Of a stretch of 64,000 bases of DNA, positions 9,624 to 18,956 are shown in pieces. Position 1 is the first letter of the stretch, and each line of letters starts with the position of its first letter. The position numbers and the translations under genes were made by a program. Source of the DNA: Dysgonomonas mossii DSM 22836 (lineage in GTDB: Bacteria; Bacteroidota; Bacteroidia; Bacteroidales; Dysgonomonadaceae). Under the pieces are notes generated by a model, which did no database searches, was not told the origin of the DNA, and was given only the letters and a program-made list of their open reading frames with translations. Location of the stretch: positions 529,995 to 593,994 of the forward strand of contig NZ_GL892005.1 in NCBI RefSeq assembly GCF_000213575.1, given 5' to 3'.

Positions 9624-9800
9624 TGTCACTTTTTGTATATTTGAGTTTCTCGTATAAGTGGCTTGTATATATGATGTTATATAAGCTTCTGTGAGCAAAA
9701 GGTGACAAAGGTGACAGTTGTTCGTATGTTTTTATTTGTAACTTCTGAGATGTTTCTTTTCTTACATTTACTCATAATATATGATAACTTTAAAGAATAA
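9624..9800 (+). repeat. Interspersed intergenic element, copy A
   Basis: TGTCACTTTTTG (9624-9635) begins right after the methyltransferase stop. It is complementary over 12 positions, with one G-T pair, to CAAAAGGTGACA at 9696-9707, which is followed by a second AAGGTGACAG. A related AT-rich block, ATAACTTTAAAGAATA (9784-9799), lies downstream. The same parts recur near 28975 and 46541. No coding frame is evident in the rest of the gap to 9927 and no clear promoter for the next gene was found. Confidence 0.65.
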
Positions 9801-9927
9801 TCTTTCATGATATAGTCTATATATAGAACATAATATATTTCATAACATGACTTATAACAAAATTGCGAATAAACCGTTAATAAAATAAACAAACACAAAT
9901 ACATAGTATAAAAATCGAAGCTAAAGT

Positions 9928-12582
9928 ATGAAAAAAGCTCTAACTATTGCGGGTGTTGTTATCGTTGTGCTTATAGTGGCTATGATAGCAATTCCTTTCT
10001 TGTTTAAAGATAAAATAAAAACTGCCGTATTGAATGCCGCAAACGAAAAACTAAACGCTACAGTGGATATTAAGGATTTTGGACTAAACTTGTTTTCCAA
10101 TTTCCCTAATGCAACACTCTCCCTAAACGATGCCTCGGTAGTAGGTGTCGGAGACTTTCAGAAAGATACACTGTTGAGTGCTAAATCGGCAAGCGTTACT
10201 ATCGACTTGATGAGCCTTTTTGGTAGCGAATATAATATATCTAAAATCAATCTGGATAAGGCTTCTGTATATACAAAAGTACTTGAAGACGGACGTGCTA
10301 ACTGGGATATAATGAAGGCTGACTCTACAGCATCTGCTTCAACCGAAAGTGAATCGGCTTTCAAACTCAATTTGAAAAAGATTACGGTCAACGATTGTAG
10401 TTTTGTTTATCAGAACGATTCTACAAAGATGAAGGTGACACTTAATAAATGGAACGGAGATCTGCATGGCGATTTTTCGGCTGGCGAAACAACATTAAAT
10501 ACGAACTCTACTATCGGCGAAGTTACATTTGTTATGGATGGTATTCCATATTTGAATAAAATACAAGGTGTGGCCGATGCTACCATCAATGCGAATCTTG
10601 ATAAGATGGAATTTGCCTTTAAGGAAAGTAACCTGCAACTAAATGATCTTAAAGCATCTATTGATGGTACTTTTGCTATGGTGGGTAAGGATTATGAAGA
10701 TATGGAGTTCGATCTTAAGCTGAATGCGCCGGATACCCAATTTAAAGATATCTTATCTCTTGTTCCGGCGATGTATACAGCGGATTTTAAAGATGTGAAA
10801 ACGTCAGGAACAGCAAAGTTGGAAGCATATATCAAAGGTCTTATGCATGGTGATAGTTATCCTGCGTTTGATGTAAAGATAATAGTGAATGATGCGATGT
10901 TCCAATACCCTTCTTTACCCAAAGCTGTTAATAACATAAATGTTGCTATGGCTATAAACAGTAAAGGTGGCTCGTTGGATAATATGATTATTGATATCAG
11001 TAAGTTTAGCTTCAATTTGGGCGGTAATCCTTTCTCGGGAAGCCTGAATGTATCTACACCGATGAGCGATCCCAACCTGAAAGCACAGGCAAATGGGACG
11101 ATTGATTTAGGTATGATAAAAGATGTATATCCGTTAGAAAAAGGAACAGCTTTAAATGGTAAGATGATTGCTAATCTAAATGTTGCAGCTCGGATGTCTG
11201 CAATCGAAAAAGAACAATATGAGAATGTATCGGCAGCAGGAAGCTTGAAGTTGAGCAATATGATTTATAAATCTCAAGATATGCAAGATGTGTTGATTAA
11301 CGATGCCGGATTAGAATTTTCGCCACGCTATGTAAATCTGTCTTCTCTAAATCTAAAGATTGGTAAAAATGATCTGTCAGCGACAGGACGTCTCGAGAAT
11401 TTTATTGCTTATGCGTTGAAAGACCAAACACTGAAAGGTCAGTTGAATATAAAATCAAACTACCTGAATGCGAATGATTTTATCAGTAGTGAAACTGCCG
11501 GAACAGAAGAAACCGCATCATCATCAACAGAAGACATTATTATTCCTAAAAATATAGATTTTGTATTGAACGCAGCCCTCAACCAAATTGTATATGGAAA
11601 AATGAACATTACAAATATGGTTGGTAATATGACTGTCAAAAACGGAGTGCTTACTCTTAATAATGTTGGGGCTAATGCTTTGGGCGGTTCTTGTAAAGTT
11701 AGCGGAACGTATGATACATCAGAACCTAAGACACCGAAGGTTAACTTTGATTTGGCTTTGTCGAAAGTTTCATTTGCTGAAACATTTAAGTCGGTAGAAT
11801 CTGTGCAAAAGTTTGCTCCTATATTTGAGAAATTGGGAGGAACATATTCTATGAACTTCAAATTTAATACGTCTTTAGGTGAGACAATTATGCAAACTTT
11901 GGCTGGTCTTACAGGTAGCGGAGCATTACAAACTAATGATGTCAAAGTGGAAGGCGTTGAGGCTCTGACAGCTTTGTCGTCTTCATTGAAGACTGATGCT
12001 TTGAAATCATTCTCTACGAAAGATTTGAATCTGCCTTTTACTATAAATAATGGAAAACTGAATACAAAACCTTTCAATGTAAACTTTGGCAATGGCGGTG
12101 TTATGAAATTAGAGGGTGCTACTGGTCTTGATCAAAGCATCGACTATAAAGGCACTGTTACACTTCCTAAATCGTTGGCAAACCATTACGTATCATCTGT
12201 GCCGATTACTATAGGGGGTACATTTACAAGTCCCAAGATTGGAATAGACACCAAGGCGTTGGTTGCTGGAGCTGCTTCGTCTGCCGTAAATGAGCTTTTG
12301 GGAGGAGAAAAAGGAGCTGATGTTTCAGCGAAGGCGTCTGAAGAAAAAGCGAAACAAATAGAACGGATTAGATCGGAAGCGGATGCCACAGCAACAAAGT
12401 TGGTGACTGAAGCGGAGAAACAATCACAGGCTTTGGAAGAAAAGGCAGGGAGTAATCCTCTTGCAAAAGCAGCGGCTAAGGCGGCAGGAAAGAAGCTTGT
12501 AGAAGAGGCTAAAAAGCAAGGTCAGAACTTGAGGGATAAAGCCGAAGAACAAATAAAGAAAGTAGAAGGCACGGGTAACTGA
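9928..12582 (+). CDS. AsmA-like family protein
   Basis: This large (884-residue) protein has one N-terminal membrane helix (residues about 4-27) and then a long beta-rich repetitive region typical of AsmA/TamB-type bridge proteins. These are thought to move phospholipids or help envelope assembly between inner and outer membranes. The opening ALTIAGVVIVVLIVAMIAIPFLFKD and then LNAANEKLNATVDIKDFGLNLFSNFPNATLS are typical of Bacteroidota AsmA proteins. The last 100 residues are unlike the rest: a low-complexity Ala/Lys/Glu/Gln-rich helix that should form a coiled coil. The gene is monocistronic and ends at a strong bidirectional terminator. Confidence 0.88.
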   Translation: MKKALTIAGVVIVVLIVAMIAIPFLFKDKIKTAVLNAANEKLNATVDIKDFGLNLFSNFPNATLSLNDASVVGVGDFQKDTLLSAKSASVTIDLMSLFGSEYNISKINLDKASVYTKVLEDGRANWDIMKADSTASASTESESAFKLNLKKITVNDCSFVYQNDSTKMKVTLNKWNGDLHGDFSAGETTLNTNSTIGEVTFVMDGIPYLNKIQGVADATINANLDKMEFAFKESNLQLNDLKASIDGTFAMVGKDYEDMEFDLKLNAPDTQFKDILSLVPAMYTADFKDVKTSGTAKLEAYIKGLMHGDSYPAFDVKIIVNDAMFQYPSLPKAVNNINVAMAINSKGGSLDNMIIDISKFSFNLGGNPFSGSLNVSTPMSDPNLKAQANGTIDLGMIKDVYPLEKGTALNGKMIANLNVAARMSAIEKEQYENVSAAGSLKLSNMIYKSQDMQDVLINDAGLEFSPRYVNLSSLNLKIGKNDLSATGRLENFIAYALKDQTLKGQLNIKSNYLNANDFISSETAGTEETASSSTEDIIIPKNIDFVLNAALNQIVYGKMNITNMVGNMTVKNGVLTLNNVGANALGGSCKVSGTYDTSEPKTPKVNFDLALSKVSFAETFKSVESVQKFAPIFEKLGGTYSMNFKFNTSLGETIMQTLAGLTGSGALQTNDVKVEGVEALTALSSSLKTDALKSFSTKDLNLPFTINNGKLNTKPFNVNFGNGGVMKLEGATGLDQSIDYKGTVTLPKSLANHYVSSVPITIGGTFTSPKIGIDTKALVAGAASSAVNELLGGEKGADVSAKASEEKAKQIERIRSEADATATKLVTEAEKQSQALEEKAGSNPLAKAAAKAAGKKLVEEAKKQGQNLRDKAEEQIKKVEGTGN

Positions 12583-12593
12583 TAAATAATTAA

Positions 12594-12660
12594 TTAAAAA
12601 ACTGTCTGAAAAGAAGATGTTTATTGTAATTCTGAGTTTTCTTTTCAGACAGTTTTTTTA
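12594..12660. terminator. Bidirectional terminator, AsmA-like gene / efflux operon
   Basis: A perfect 15-bp stem (ACTGTCTGAAAAGAA at 12601-12615, TTCTTTTCAGACAGT at 12639-12653) is flanked by A and T runs that extend the pairing. It separates two convergent genes and its T tract runs into the stop codon of the leftward outer-membrane channel gene. Confidence 0.92.
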
Positions 12661-14037
12661 GTCCCTATTAAGTCCTCCACCCAAAGCTTTGTAGAGAGCA
12701 ACTAACGAATAGAGTTCGTTTAACGTAGCATTATTCAAAGCTATCTCGGCATCGAACAACTGACGTTGTGCGTCCAGTACATCGATATACTTAACAGCTC
12801 CGTTTACATATTGTAACTTAGCCAGCTCGTGATAAGAGTTAGCCGAATTGTATAAAGCTTCTTGTGACAGATATACCTCTTTCATCTTATTGAACGTAAT
12901 GATAGAGTTGTTTACTTCCTTAAATACATTCAATACCGATTTTTCGTAGCTGTATACTTCTTGCTCGTATGTAGCTTTTGCCGCATTATGTTTTGCTTTG
13001 TTTTTGCCCATATTGAATATAGGGCCGGTAAGTACTCCCGAGATAAACCATGTCGGACTTTTAAGAAAGTCTGTGAGTTCGGTATTCTCTCCACCTAAAC
13101 GCCCTGTAAGTCTTAAAGAAGGAAACATATCGGTGTAGGCCATCCCTACTTTAGCATTAGCCTCTATCAGCTTTTGCTCTGCCTGTATCATATCCGGACG
13201 GCGTTTCAGTAGCGACGACGGTAAATCGATAGGTAGGCTGGCTGGAACTTGCAGGTGACTAATGTCATCTTTGCCTCTGGGAATGTTTCCGATGGGAAAC
13301 TCTCCAACGAGTACAAAAAGATCATTCTCTTTCAGTTTTATCTCATTTTCTAGATTTGGAATCAGCGTTTCGGTACGGGCTAGTTCAACAAGGCTTTGCC
13401 TGTATGGTATTTCAGATGTCAAACCACCTTCGTAGCGCAATTTGGCAAATCGGACTCCCTCACGTCTGGCATCCAAAGTCTGTTTTACTATTACAAGCTC
13501 CTTATCTAATGCTTTCAATTCAAAGTATGCCTGAGCAACTTGTGCCACAATGGTTAGGTGCATAGCTCTTTGAGCTTCTACCGTTTGCAAATACGCAGCA
13601 ACTCCGGCTTCGTTGGCCCATCTCAGTTTACCCCATATATCCAACTCCCACGATACGTTAAGATTGGCTCTAAGCTCAGGTGAATATTTTTTCGAATCGC
13701 CACCATAGTTCAGATATTCCTTTTGTCCTGCCACTTCAGCCCCTATTTCAGGGAATAGGTTTGCAAATGATATTCGTTTGTTCGCAGCCATTTCTTTTAT
13801 GCGGGCAGCTGCGATGAGCATGTCTTTGTTGTGGTCGAGAGCTTTTGTGATGAGTCCTTGTAATACAGAATCCTGATACAAAGCACTCCATCCGATATCA
13901 GAGGCATTCCCTTGATTCGTTATTTTTGCATCAAATGTTTGAGGTATATTCATTTCCGGCTGTTCGTATTTCCTACCTATTTTACAAGATGAGAATAATG
14001 CTGTGGAAATGAGAAGTATATATGTAAGTTTATTCAT
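12658..14037 (-). CDS. RND efflux outer-membrane channel lipoprotein (OprM/NodT family)
   Basis: This is a TolC-like outer-membrane factor that forms the exit duct of a tripartite efflux pump. The N-terminus is a lipoprotein signal (lipobox LFSSC), and two long coiled-coil repeats follow, each with the family's LD...R.. pattern (LDARREGVRFAKLRYEGG and LDAQRQLFDAEIALN). About 459 residues is normal for NodT/OprM proteins. The start is the ATG at 14037, which overlaps the stop of the pump gene; a second ATG two codons upstream is possible. It is the last gene of the adaptor-pump-channel operon. Substrates are unknown. Confidence 0.93.
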   Translation of the reverse strand: MNKLTYILLISTALFSSCKIGRKYEQPEMNIPQTFDAKITNQGNASDIGWSALYQDSVLQGLITKALDHNKDMLIAAARIKEMAANKRISFANLFPEIGAEVAGQKEYLNYGGDSKKYSPELRANLNVSWELDIWGKLRWANEAGVAAYLQTVEAQRAMHLTIVAQVAQAYFELKALDKELVIVKQTLDARREGVRFAKLRYEGGLTSEIPYRQSLVELARTETLIPNLENEIKLKENDLFVLVGEFPIGNIPRGKDDISHLQVPASLPIDLPSSLLKRRPDMIQAEQKLIEANAKVGMAYTDMFPSLRLTGRLGGENTELTDFLKSPTWFISGVLTGPIFNMGKNKAKHNAAKATYEQEVYSYEKSVLNVFKEVNNSIITFNKMKEVYLSQEALYNSANSYHELAKLQYVNGAVKYIDVLDAQRQLFDAEIALNNATLNELYSLVALYKALGGGLNRD

Positions 14038-17000
14038 TATCATCTTTTTTTATAAGTTTCTTTATTTTCAGGAACTTAGGAAACTTAAGTTCTGGGATCT
14101 TAAACTTATCCTTTACTTTATATACTATCACAAAGAAAAATGGCACAAGTATTATTCCTAATGTAATAGCTACAATCATACCGAAAAATACACCTGTTCC
14201 TATCGAGTGTCTGCTCGCTGATCCCGGGCCGGAAGCTATTACCATTGGTAACATACCCAATACGAATGCTAAAGATGTCATTAATATCGGGCGAAAACGT
14301 AATTTTGCTGCTTGCATTGCTGCAAATATAGGTTGCATACCTGCATCGACCTGTATTTTGGCAAATTCTACGATCAGTATAGCATTTTTAGCGGCTAATC
14401 CAATTAAGGTTACGAGTCCGATTTGAAAATACACATCATTATCCAATCCTAATATCCAGATACCGATAAATGCTCCTAGCGCAGCAATAGGTAAGGACAA
14501 TATCACGGAAATTGGTACAGTCCAACTTTCGTATAATGCCGCCAAAAACAAGAATACAAATATTAGAACCAGTACCAAGACTGTACCTGTTTGCCCGCTT
14601 GCCTTTTGTTCCTGAAAAGAGAGACCGCTCCACGCTATCCCGATATTGGCGGGAAGGTGTTCTTTTGCGATGTTTGCAATTTCGCTCATCGCCTGTCCCG
14701 AACTATGCCCTGCCGAAGGAGTAACCTGCATAGAGGCCGATGTGTACATATTGAAGCGTGAGATGTTTCCCGGCCCTGTGGTATAGCTGGTTTTACCCAA
14801 AGCTGTAAGCGGAACCATGTCGCCGCTTTTCGTTTTTACGAAAAATAGATTAATATCGCTGGCTGTTGCCCTGTATGATTGATCGGCCTGGATGTATACT
14901 TTGTATATACGGTTAAACATATTGAAGTCATTTACATATACTGACCCCAGATAGGCTTTCATTGTTGAAAAAATATCAGACATTGGTACACCGAGTAGCA
15001 TTGCCTGATCACGATCCACGTCAAAATATAGTTGAGGTATTTCAGATTGCAAAGAAGAAGAAACATTTGAAATGCTCTTAGACTTATTTGCATAATACAT
15101 AAAAGTATCAGTAGCAGCTACCAGATCGTCCCACTGAGCATCGGAACGAGCTTGAAGCTTCATCTCGACACCACCAGCCGATCCGAGTCCCGGAATGACA
15201 GGAGGACGGCTCACAAATGCTCTTATTTCGGGGTAATTATAAAATTCTTTTTGTGCGTCACGCATCACCTGGTCTACACCCGTACTTCTTTCTTTCCACG
15301 GTTTAAGGATAACCGTCAAAGTTGTCCGTCCCTGATTGGTTCCTACACGAGGGCTCGATCCTGTTACATTTTGTACATACTCTACCGCTTCATGGTTGTC
15401 TAGATAAGCTACAGCTCTATCCGTAACTGTTCGCATACGCTCGAGTGTTGTACCTTCCGGCATTTCAAGCTCTACGGTAAAATAACCTTGATCTTCTTGT
15501 GGAATGAAACTGGTAGGGACTATTTTATTCAATACGAAAATAAATACAAGGACCATTCCAAATGCTGCCATCGTACGTCTAGGGTTGTTTATAACCTTCA
15601 GTAATATGTTTGCATATTTCTTATTGCCATTTCCTAACCAGATATTTATTTTGCGGAAGATGAAGTGTTTTTTCTTTTTCGATGGCTTTAATATTATAGC
15701 ACACATGGCAGGGCTGAGGGTCAGGGCTACTACTGCAGATATAAGTACCGATACGACAATGGTTACAGAAAATTGTCTGTAGAGTGCCCCTGTTATCCCA
15801 TCAAGGAAGCTTACCGGAACGAATACAGCAGCCAAGACTAACGATGTAGCGATCAAAGCCCCCGTTAATTCCTTCATTGCTCTGTGTGTGGCTTCCCGTG
15901 CACTTACACCCTTCTGTTCCATAATACGTTCTACGTTCTCGACGACGACAATCGCATCATCCACAACAATCCCGATAGCCAAAACCAATCCTAGAAGAGT
16001 AAGCATATTAAGGGAGAATCCCATTATAAGCATAAATCCGAATGTACCGATCAAAGAAATAGGCACGGCAACTATCGGAATAATAGCCGCACGCCAGTTT
16101 TGTAACGAAAGGAATACTACTATAATAACAAGCGTGAGGGCTTCGAACAATGTTTTATAAACTTCGTGAATAGATTCTCCGATGTATTCCGTCATATCGA
16201 ACGGTATCAGATAATCTAAACCCTCGGGGAAATCTTGTTTTATATTTCCCATAGCTGCCTTTATTTCATCCGCTACTTCCATCGCATTAGCGCCGGGAAG
16301 AAGATAGATGCTCAACATGGTTGCATATTTGCCGTTCAATCCACTCTCGGTACTATATGATGATGCCTCCAGAGATACTCTTGCTACATCTCTCATACGG
16401 ATAAACGAACCGTCGTTATTGGCTTTTACTACAATATCCTCAAATTCACTCACTGTAGACAAACGTCCTTGTGCTGTGATAGGCATCGTAACATCCACGT
16501 GGACTATCGGTTGTTTACCGAGTTCGCCGGCAGCAGACTCTCTATTCTGATCTTTTAGAGCATCTTGCAAGTCTTTGACTGTTAGTCCAAAGCTAGCTAG
16601 TCTATCCGGATATACCCATATTTGCATGCCATAATATCGGCTACCTACATTCGAAACACGTCCTACTCCGGGTATACGTCTGATAACGTCCAGTATATTT
16701 ATAGTCGCATAGTTGCTTAAGTATATCTCATCATATTTTGGGTCGTCAGATGTCAATGCAATCGTCATCAATTGTCCGGGTGCTTGCTTTTCAACAGAAA
16801 TCCCACCTTGTAGTACCTCTGCAGGTAGACGGCTTTCGGCTAATTTTACCCGGTTTTGTATTTCTACTGCGGCTAGGTCGGCATTGGTATTTACATCAAA
16901 CGTAACGGTGATGGAGAGTCCTCCCGAGTTGGAACTGCTCGATTCCATATATATCATACCGGGCGTACCGTTCAACTCTTGTTCGATGGGCGTTGCCACT

Positions 17001-17182
17001 GCTTGAGAAACCGTTGTAGCATTTGCCCCCGGGTAAGAAGCTCCTATTTTTACAACAGGAGGCGTTATTTGTGGATACTGTTCGATTGGCAATAGCACCA
17101 GCCCAATGATACCTATAATAACAATAAGTAAGGATAAGACGGTAGAAAGTACAGGCCTGTCTATAAATAATCCCGGCTTCAT
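14030..17182 (-). CDS. RND multidrug efflux pump, HAE1/AcrB family
   Basis: This is a 1050-residue inner-membrane proton-driven exporter. It has the RND layout of twelve membrane helices and two large periplasmic loops. The N-terminal MKPGLFIDRPVLSTVLSLLIV, the helix-4 motif GIVVDDAIVVVENVERIM (the paired Asp needed for proton transfer) and the C-terminal helix with GLAAKNAILIVEFAK (the conserved Lys) are all intact. The internal repeat (N and C halves) is recognisable. It overlaps the adaptor gene by 4 nt (ATGA) and the channel gene by a few bases, so translation is coupled. Likely substrates are hydrophobic toxins or drugs, inferred from the family. Confidence 0.96.
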   Translation of the reverse strand: MKPGLFIDRPVLSTVLSLLIVIIGIIGLVLLPIEQYPQITPPVVKIGASYPGANATTVSQAVATPIEQELNGTPGMIYMESSSSNSGGLSITVTFDVNTNADLAAVEIQNRVKLAESRLPAEVLQGGISVEKQAPGQLMTIALTSDDPKYDEIYLSNYATINILDVIRRIPGVGRVSNVGSRYYGMQIWVYPDRLASFGLTVKDLQDALKDQNRESAAGELGKQPIVHVDVTMPITAQGRLSTVSEFEDIVVKANNDGSFIRMRDVARVSLEASSYSTESGLNGKYATMLSIYLLPGANAMEVADEIKAAMGNIKQDFPEGLDYLIPFDMTEYIGESIHEVYKTLFEALTLVIIVVFLSLQNWRAAIIPIVAVPISLIGTFGFMLIMGFSLNMLTLLGLVLAIGIVVDDAIVVVENVERIMEQKGVSAREATHRAMKELTGALIATSLVLAAVFVPVSFLDGITGALYRQFSVTIVVSVLISAVVALTLSPAMCAIILKPSKKKKHFIFRKINIWLGNGNKKYANILLKVINNPRRTMAAFGMVLVFIFVLNKIVPTSFIPQEDQGYFTVELEMPEGTTLERMRTVTDRAVAYLDNHEAVEYVQNVTGSSPRVGTNQGRTTLTVILKPWKERSTGVDQVMRDAQKEFYNYPEIRAFVSRPPVIPGLGSAGGVEMKLQARSDAQWDDLVAATDTFMYYANKSKSISNVSSSLQSEIPQLYFDVDRDQAMLLGVPMSDIFSTMKAYLGSVYVNDFNMFNRIYKVYIQADQSYRATASDINLFFVKTKSGDMVPLTALGKTSYTTGPGNISRFNMYTSASMQVTPSAGHSSGQAMSEIANIAKEHLPANIGIAWSGLSFQEQKASGQTGTVLVLVLIFVFLFLAALYESWTVPISVILSLPIAALGAFIGIWILGLDNDVYFQIGLVTLIGLAAKNAILIVEFAKIQVDAGMQPIFAAMQAAKLRFRPILMTSLAFVLGMLPMVIASGPGSASRHSIGTGVFFGMIVAITLGIILVPFFFVIVYKVKDKFKIPELKFPKFLKIKKLIKKDDNE

Positions 17183-18351
17183 TTCTTATCCTCCTTCTTC
17201 TTTTCATCCGCTTTCTCGAGAGCCTCTATTTTTGCTTCCTCTTTAGTACTTCTCGATATAACCTTTTGTCCGTGAGTAAGCTTTTGATATCCTTCTACAA
17301 CAATATGCTCATTCGGGCTCAATCCACGGATAACTACTATCTTATTATCATGTTCGGGACCGGTCTCTATATAGCGTTTTTCGACTATGCTATCCGGACG
17401 TATAACAAATATATTGGCTCCTCCTTTTTCTATCGAAATAGCTTTTCGGGGGATAACTACAACATTTTCCAATACATTAAGCAATAATTTTACACGGGTG
17501 AATTGTCCCGGCAGAAGAACCTGATTCGGATTAGGCAATACTGCACGTACCCCAAAAGTTCCTGTTTTAGGGTCAACAAGGGGTGATGCAAAGTCTACGA
17601 TTCCTTTTTCGTTGTATACAGAGTTGTCGGCAAGCGTAACTGTAACAGTTGGCTGCCACGACCGGGTTGTATCCAATTCGCCTAAATGCACATTCCTGCG
17701 TTGACTTCTTAGATAGTCGAGAGAAGTAAGTTTGAAATCGACCAATACGGTATCTCTTTTTACTACTGTGGCCAATAACGACTTCGAATTTCCCACCAAA
17801 GTACCTATGTCCACATATCTTTCGCTAATATAGCCCGAAAGGGGAGACCGTACCACTGTATAGCTTAATTCCAGCTCGGCTTGTTCCAAGTCGGCTTTAC
17901 TCATAGCTACATCAGCTTTCGACATATTCAGTGCAGCTACTGCATTGTCAAGGTCTAGCCTGCTGGCAGCATTTTGATTATATAAAGGTTCTATTCTTTT
18001 GAGATCACTTTCTGCTTTTAGAGCCTGCGCTTCATCTCTTTTTAGCTTTGCTTTTGCTTTTTCAACTTTAGCTTTGTAAGTTCTGTCGTTAATGTAAAAT
18101 AAAGGTTCTCCCGCTTTCACTCCTTTTCCTTCATTAAAGGTCATCTTTTCGAGGAATCCCTCTACACGTGCATGAATTTCCACATTACGTGATGCTTTAA
18201 TAAGGCCCACGTATTCTCCGTATATTTCGAAATTATCTGTTGTTACAGTTTCAACTTCAACAACCGGAGCCTCGACTTGAGTTTTTTTACATGCGTATAG
18301 TAGTAATGTACTCAGTAAGGTGATAGATAAAATACTTCTTATGTTATTCAT
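17179..18351 (-). CDS. RND efflux periplasmic adaptor (MFP/AcrA family), lipoprotein
   Basis: This 390-residue membrane-fusion protein links the pump to the outer-membrane channel. It has a lipoprotein signal with Cys21 (LLLYACKK), a barrel-sandwich (lipoyl-like) domain split by an alpha-helical hairpin (residues about 90-170, rich in Lys/Ala/Glu) and then beta-barrel and membrane-proximal domains (LPNPNQVLLPGQFTRVKL, VVIPRKAIS). The C-terminus is a Lys/Glu tail. It is the first gene of the operon. No TetR-type repressor gene is next to it in the window, so its regulation is not apparent. Confidence 0.94.
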   Translation of the reverse strand: MNNIRSILSITLLSTLLLYACKKTQVEAPVVEVETVTTDNFEIYGEYVGLIKASRNVEIHARVEGFLEKMTFNEGKGVKAGEPLFYINDRTYKAKVEKAKAKLKRDEAQALKAESDLKRIEPLYNQNAASRLDLDNAVAALNMSKADVAMSKADLEQAELELSYTVVRSPLSGYISERYVDIGTLVGNSKSLLATVVKRDTVLVDFKLTSLDYLRSQRRNVHLGELDTTRSWQPTVTVTLADNSVYNEKGIVDFASPLVDPKTGTFGVRAVLPNPNQVLLPGQFTRVKLLLNVLENVVVIPRKAISIEKGGANIFVIRPDSIVEKRYIETGPEHDNKIVVIRGLSPNEHIVVEGYQKLTHGQKVISRSTKEEAKIEALEKADEKKKEDKK

Positions 18352-18956
18352 AAATAATTAATTGTAGTCAAATATTAAACAACCCATTAAGTTTTTTTGT
18401 TTAACATATATTGAGTTTATATTATTTCTTTTAGTGTGCAAGGGACGGGACTTTAGAGTCTTCTATAATTTTGTATATATATCGTATAGAAATTGTCTTC
18501 GTCTCGAAATAAGTTTTGCTAATTGCAAAAGTCTTGAATATGATAACAAATGTATACATTCATTTAATATATTGTATATAATGGTTATATAAAAGATTAT
18601 AAAAGGTTGATAAGCAAAATATATGTTACAATCTGATTGCAATCGTTTGCATAACAAAAAGCAGCTTTTTATAAAATCTTTTGATACAAAACAAAATAGG
18701 TCTTCTCATATTTGTAGTATAATCCTAAAATATCATGAAAATACAAGTGTTTCTAATGTTAAATCTGAACCAAGATTTATTTAAAAATATACAAAATATA
18801 ACATTTGCCTTTTCTATCCTCTATTCAAAATTCAGGGTTGATCAGGATTTTATTGAATACGAATAGTATTTTATGCACGCTAGAATATATAAACCGATTA
18901 TATAGAAATAAGTAATAAACTAATCAATATTAATGTTAATCTTAATATTATTTCGC
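18352..18956. other. Divergent intergenic region, efflux operon / sus-like locus
   Basis: About 600 bp of very AT-rich DNA separates the leftward efflux operon from the rightward susC gene. A minus-strand TACATTTG (18547-18554) could be a -7 element for the efflux operon, about 200 nt upstream of its start. A LacI-type operator-like site lies at 18638-18651. No convincing small ORF was seen. Confidence 0.5.
18638..18651. promoter_or_regulatory. LacI-type operator-like site upstream of susC
   Basis: TGCAATCGTTTGCA differs by one base from the core of the perfect palindrome in front of the GH97 gene (TGCAAACGTTTGCA). It lies about 300 nt upstream of susC. Shared regulation is an inference. Confidence 0.5.

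Noticed and set aside
11460-12092. 210-residue minus-strand frame inside the AsmA-like gene
   Set aside because: It is the antisense shadow of a real coding gene and has no recognisable domain.
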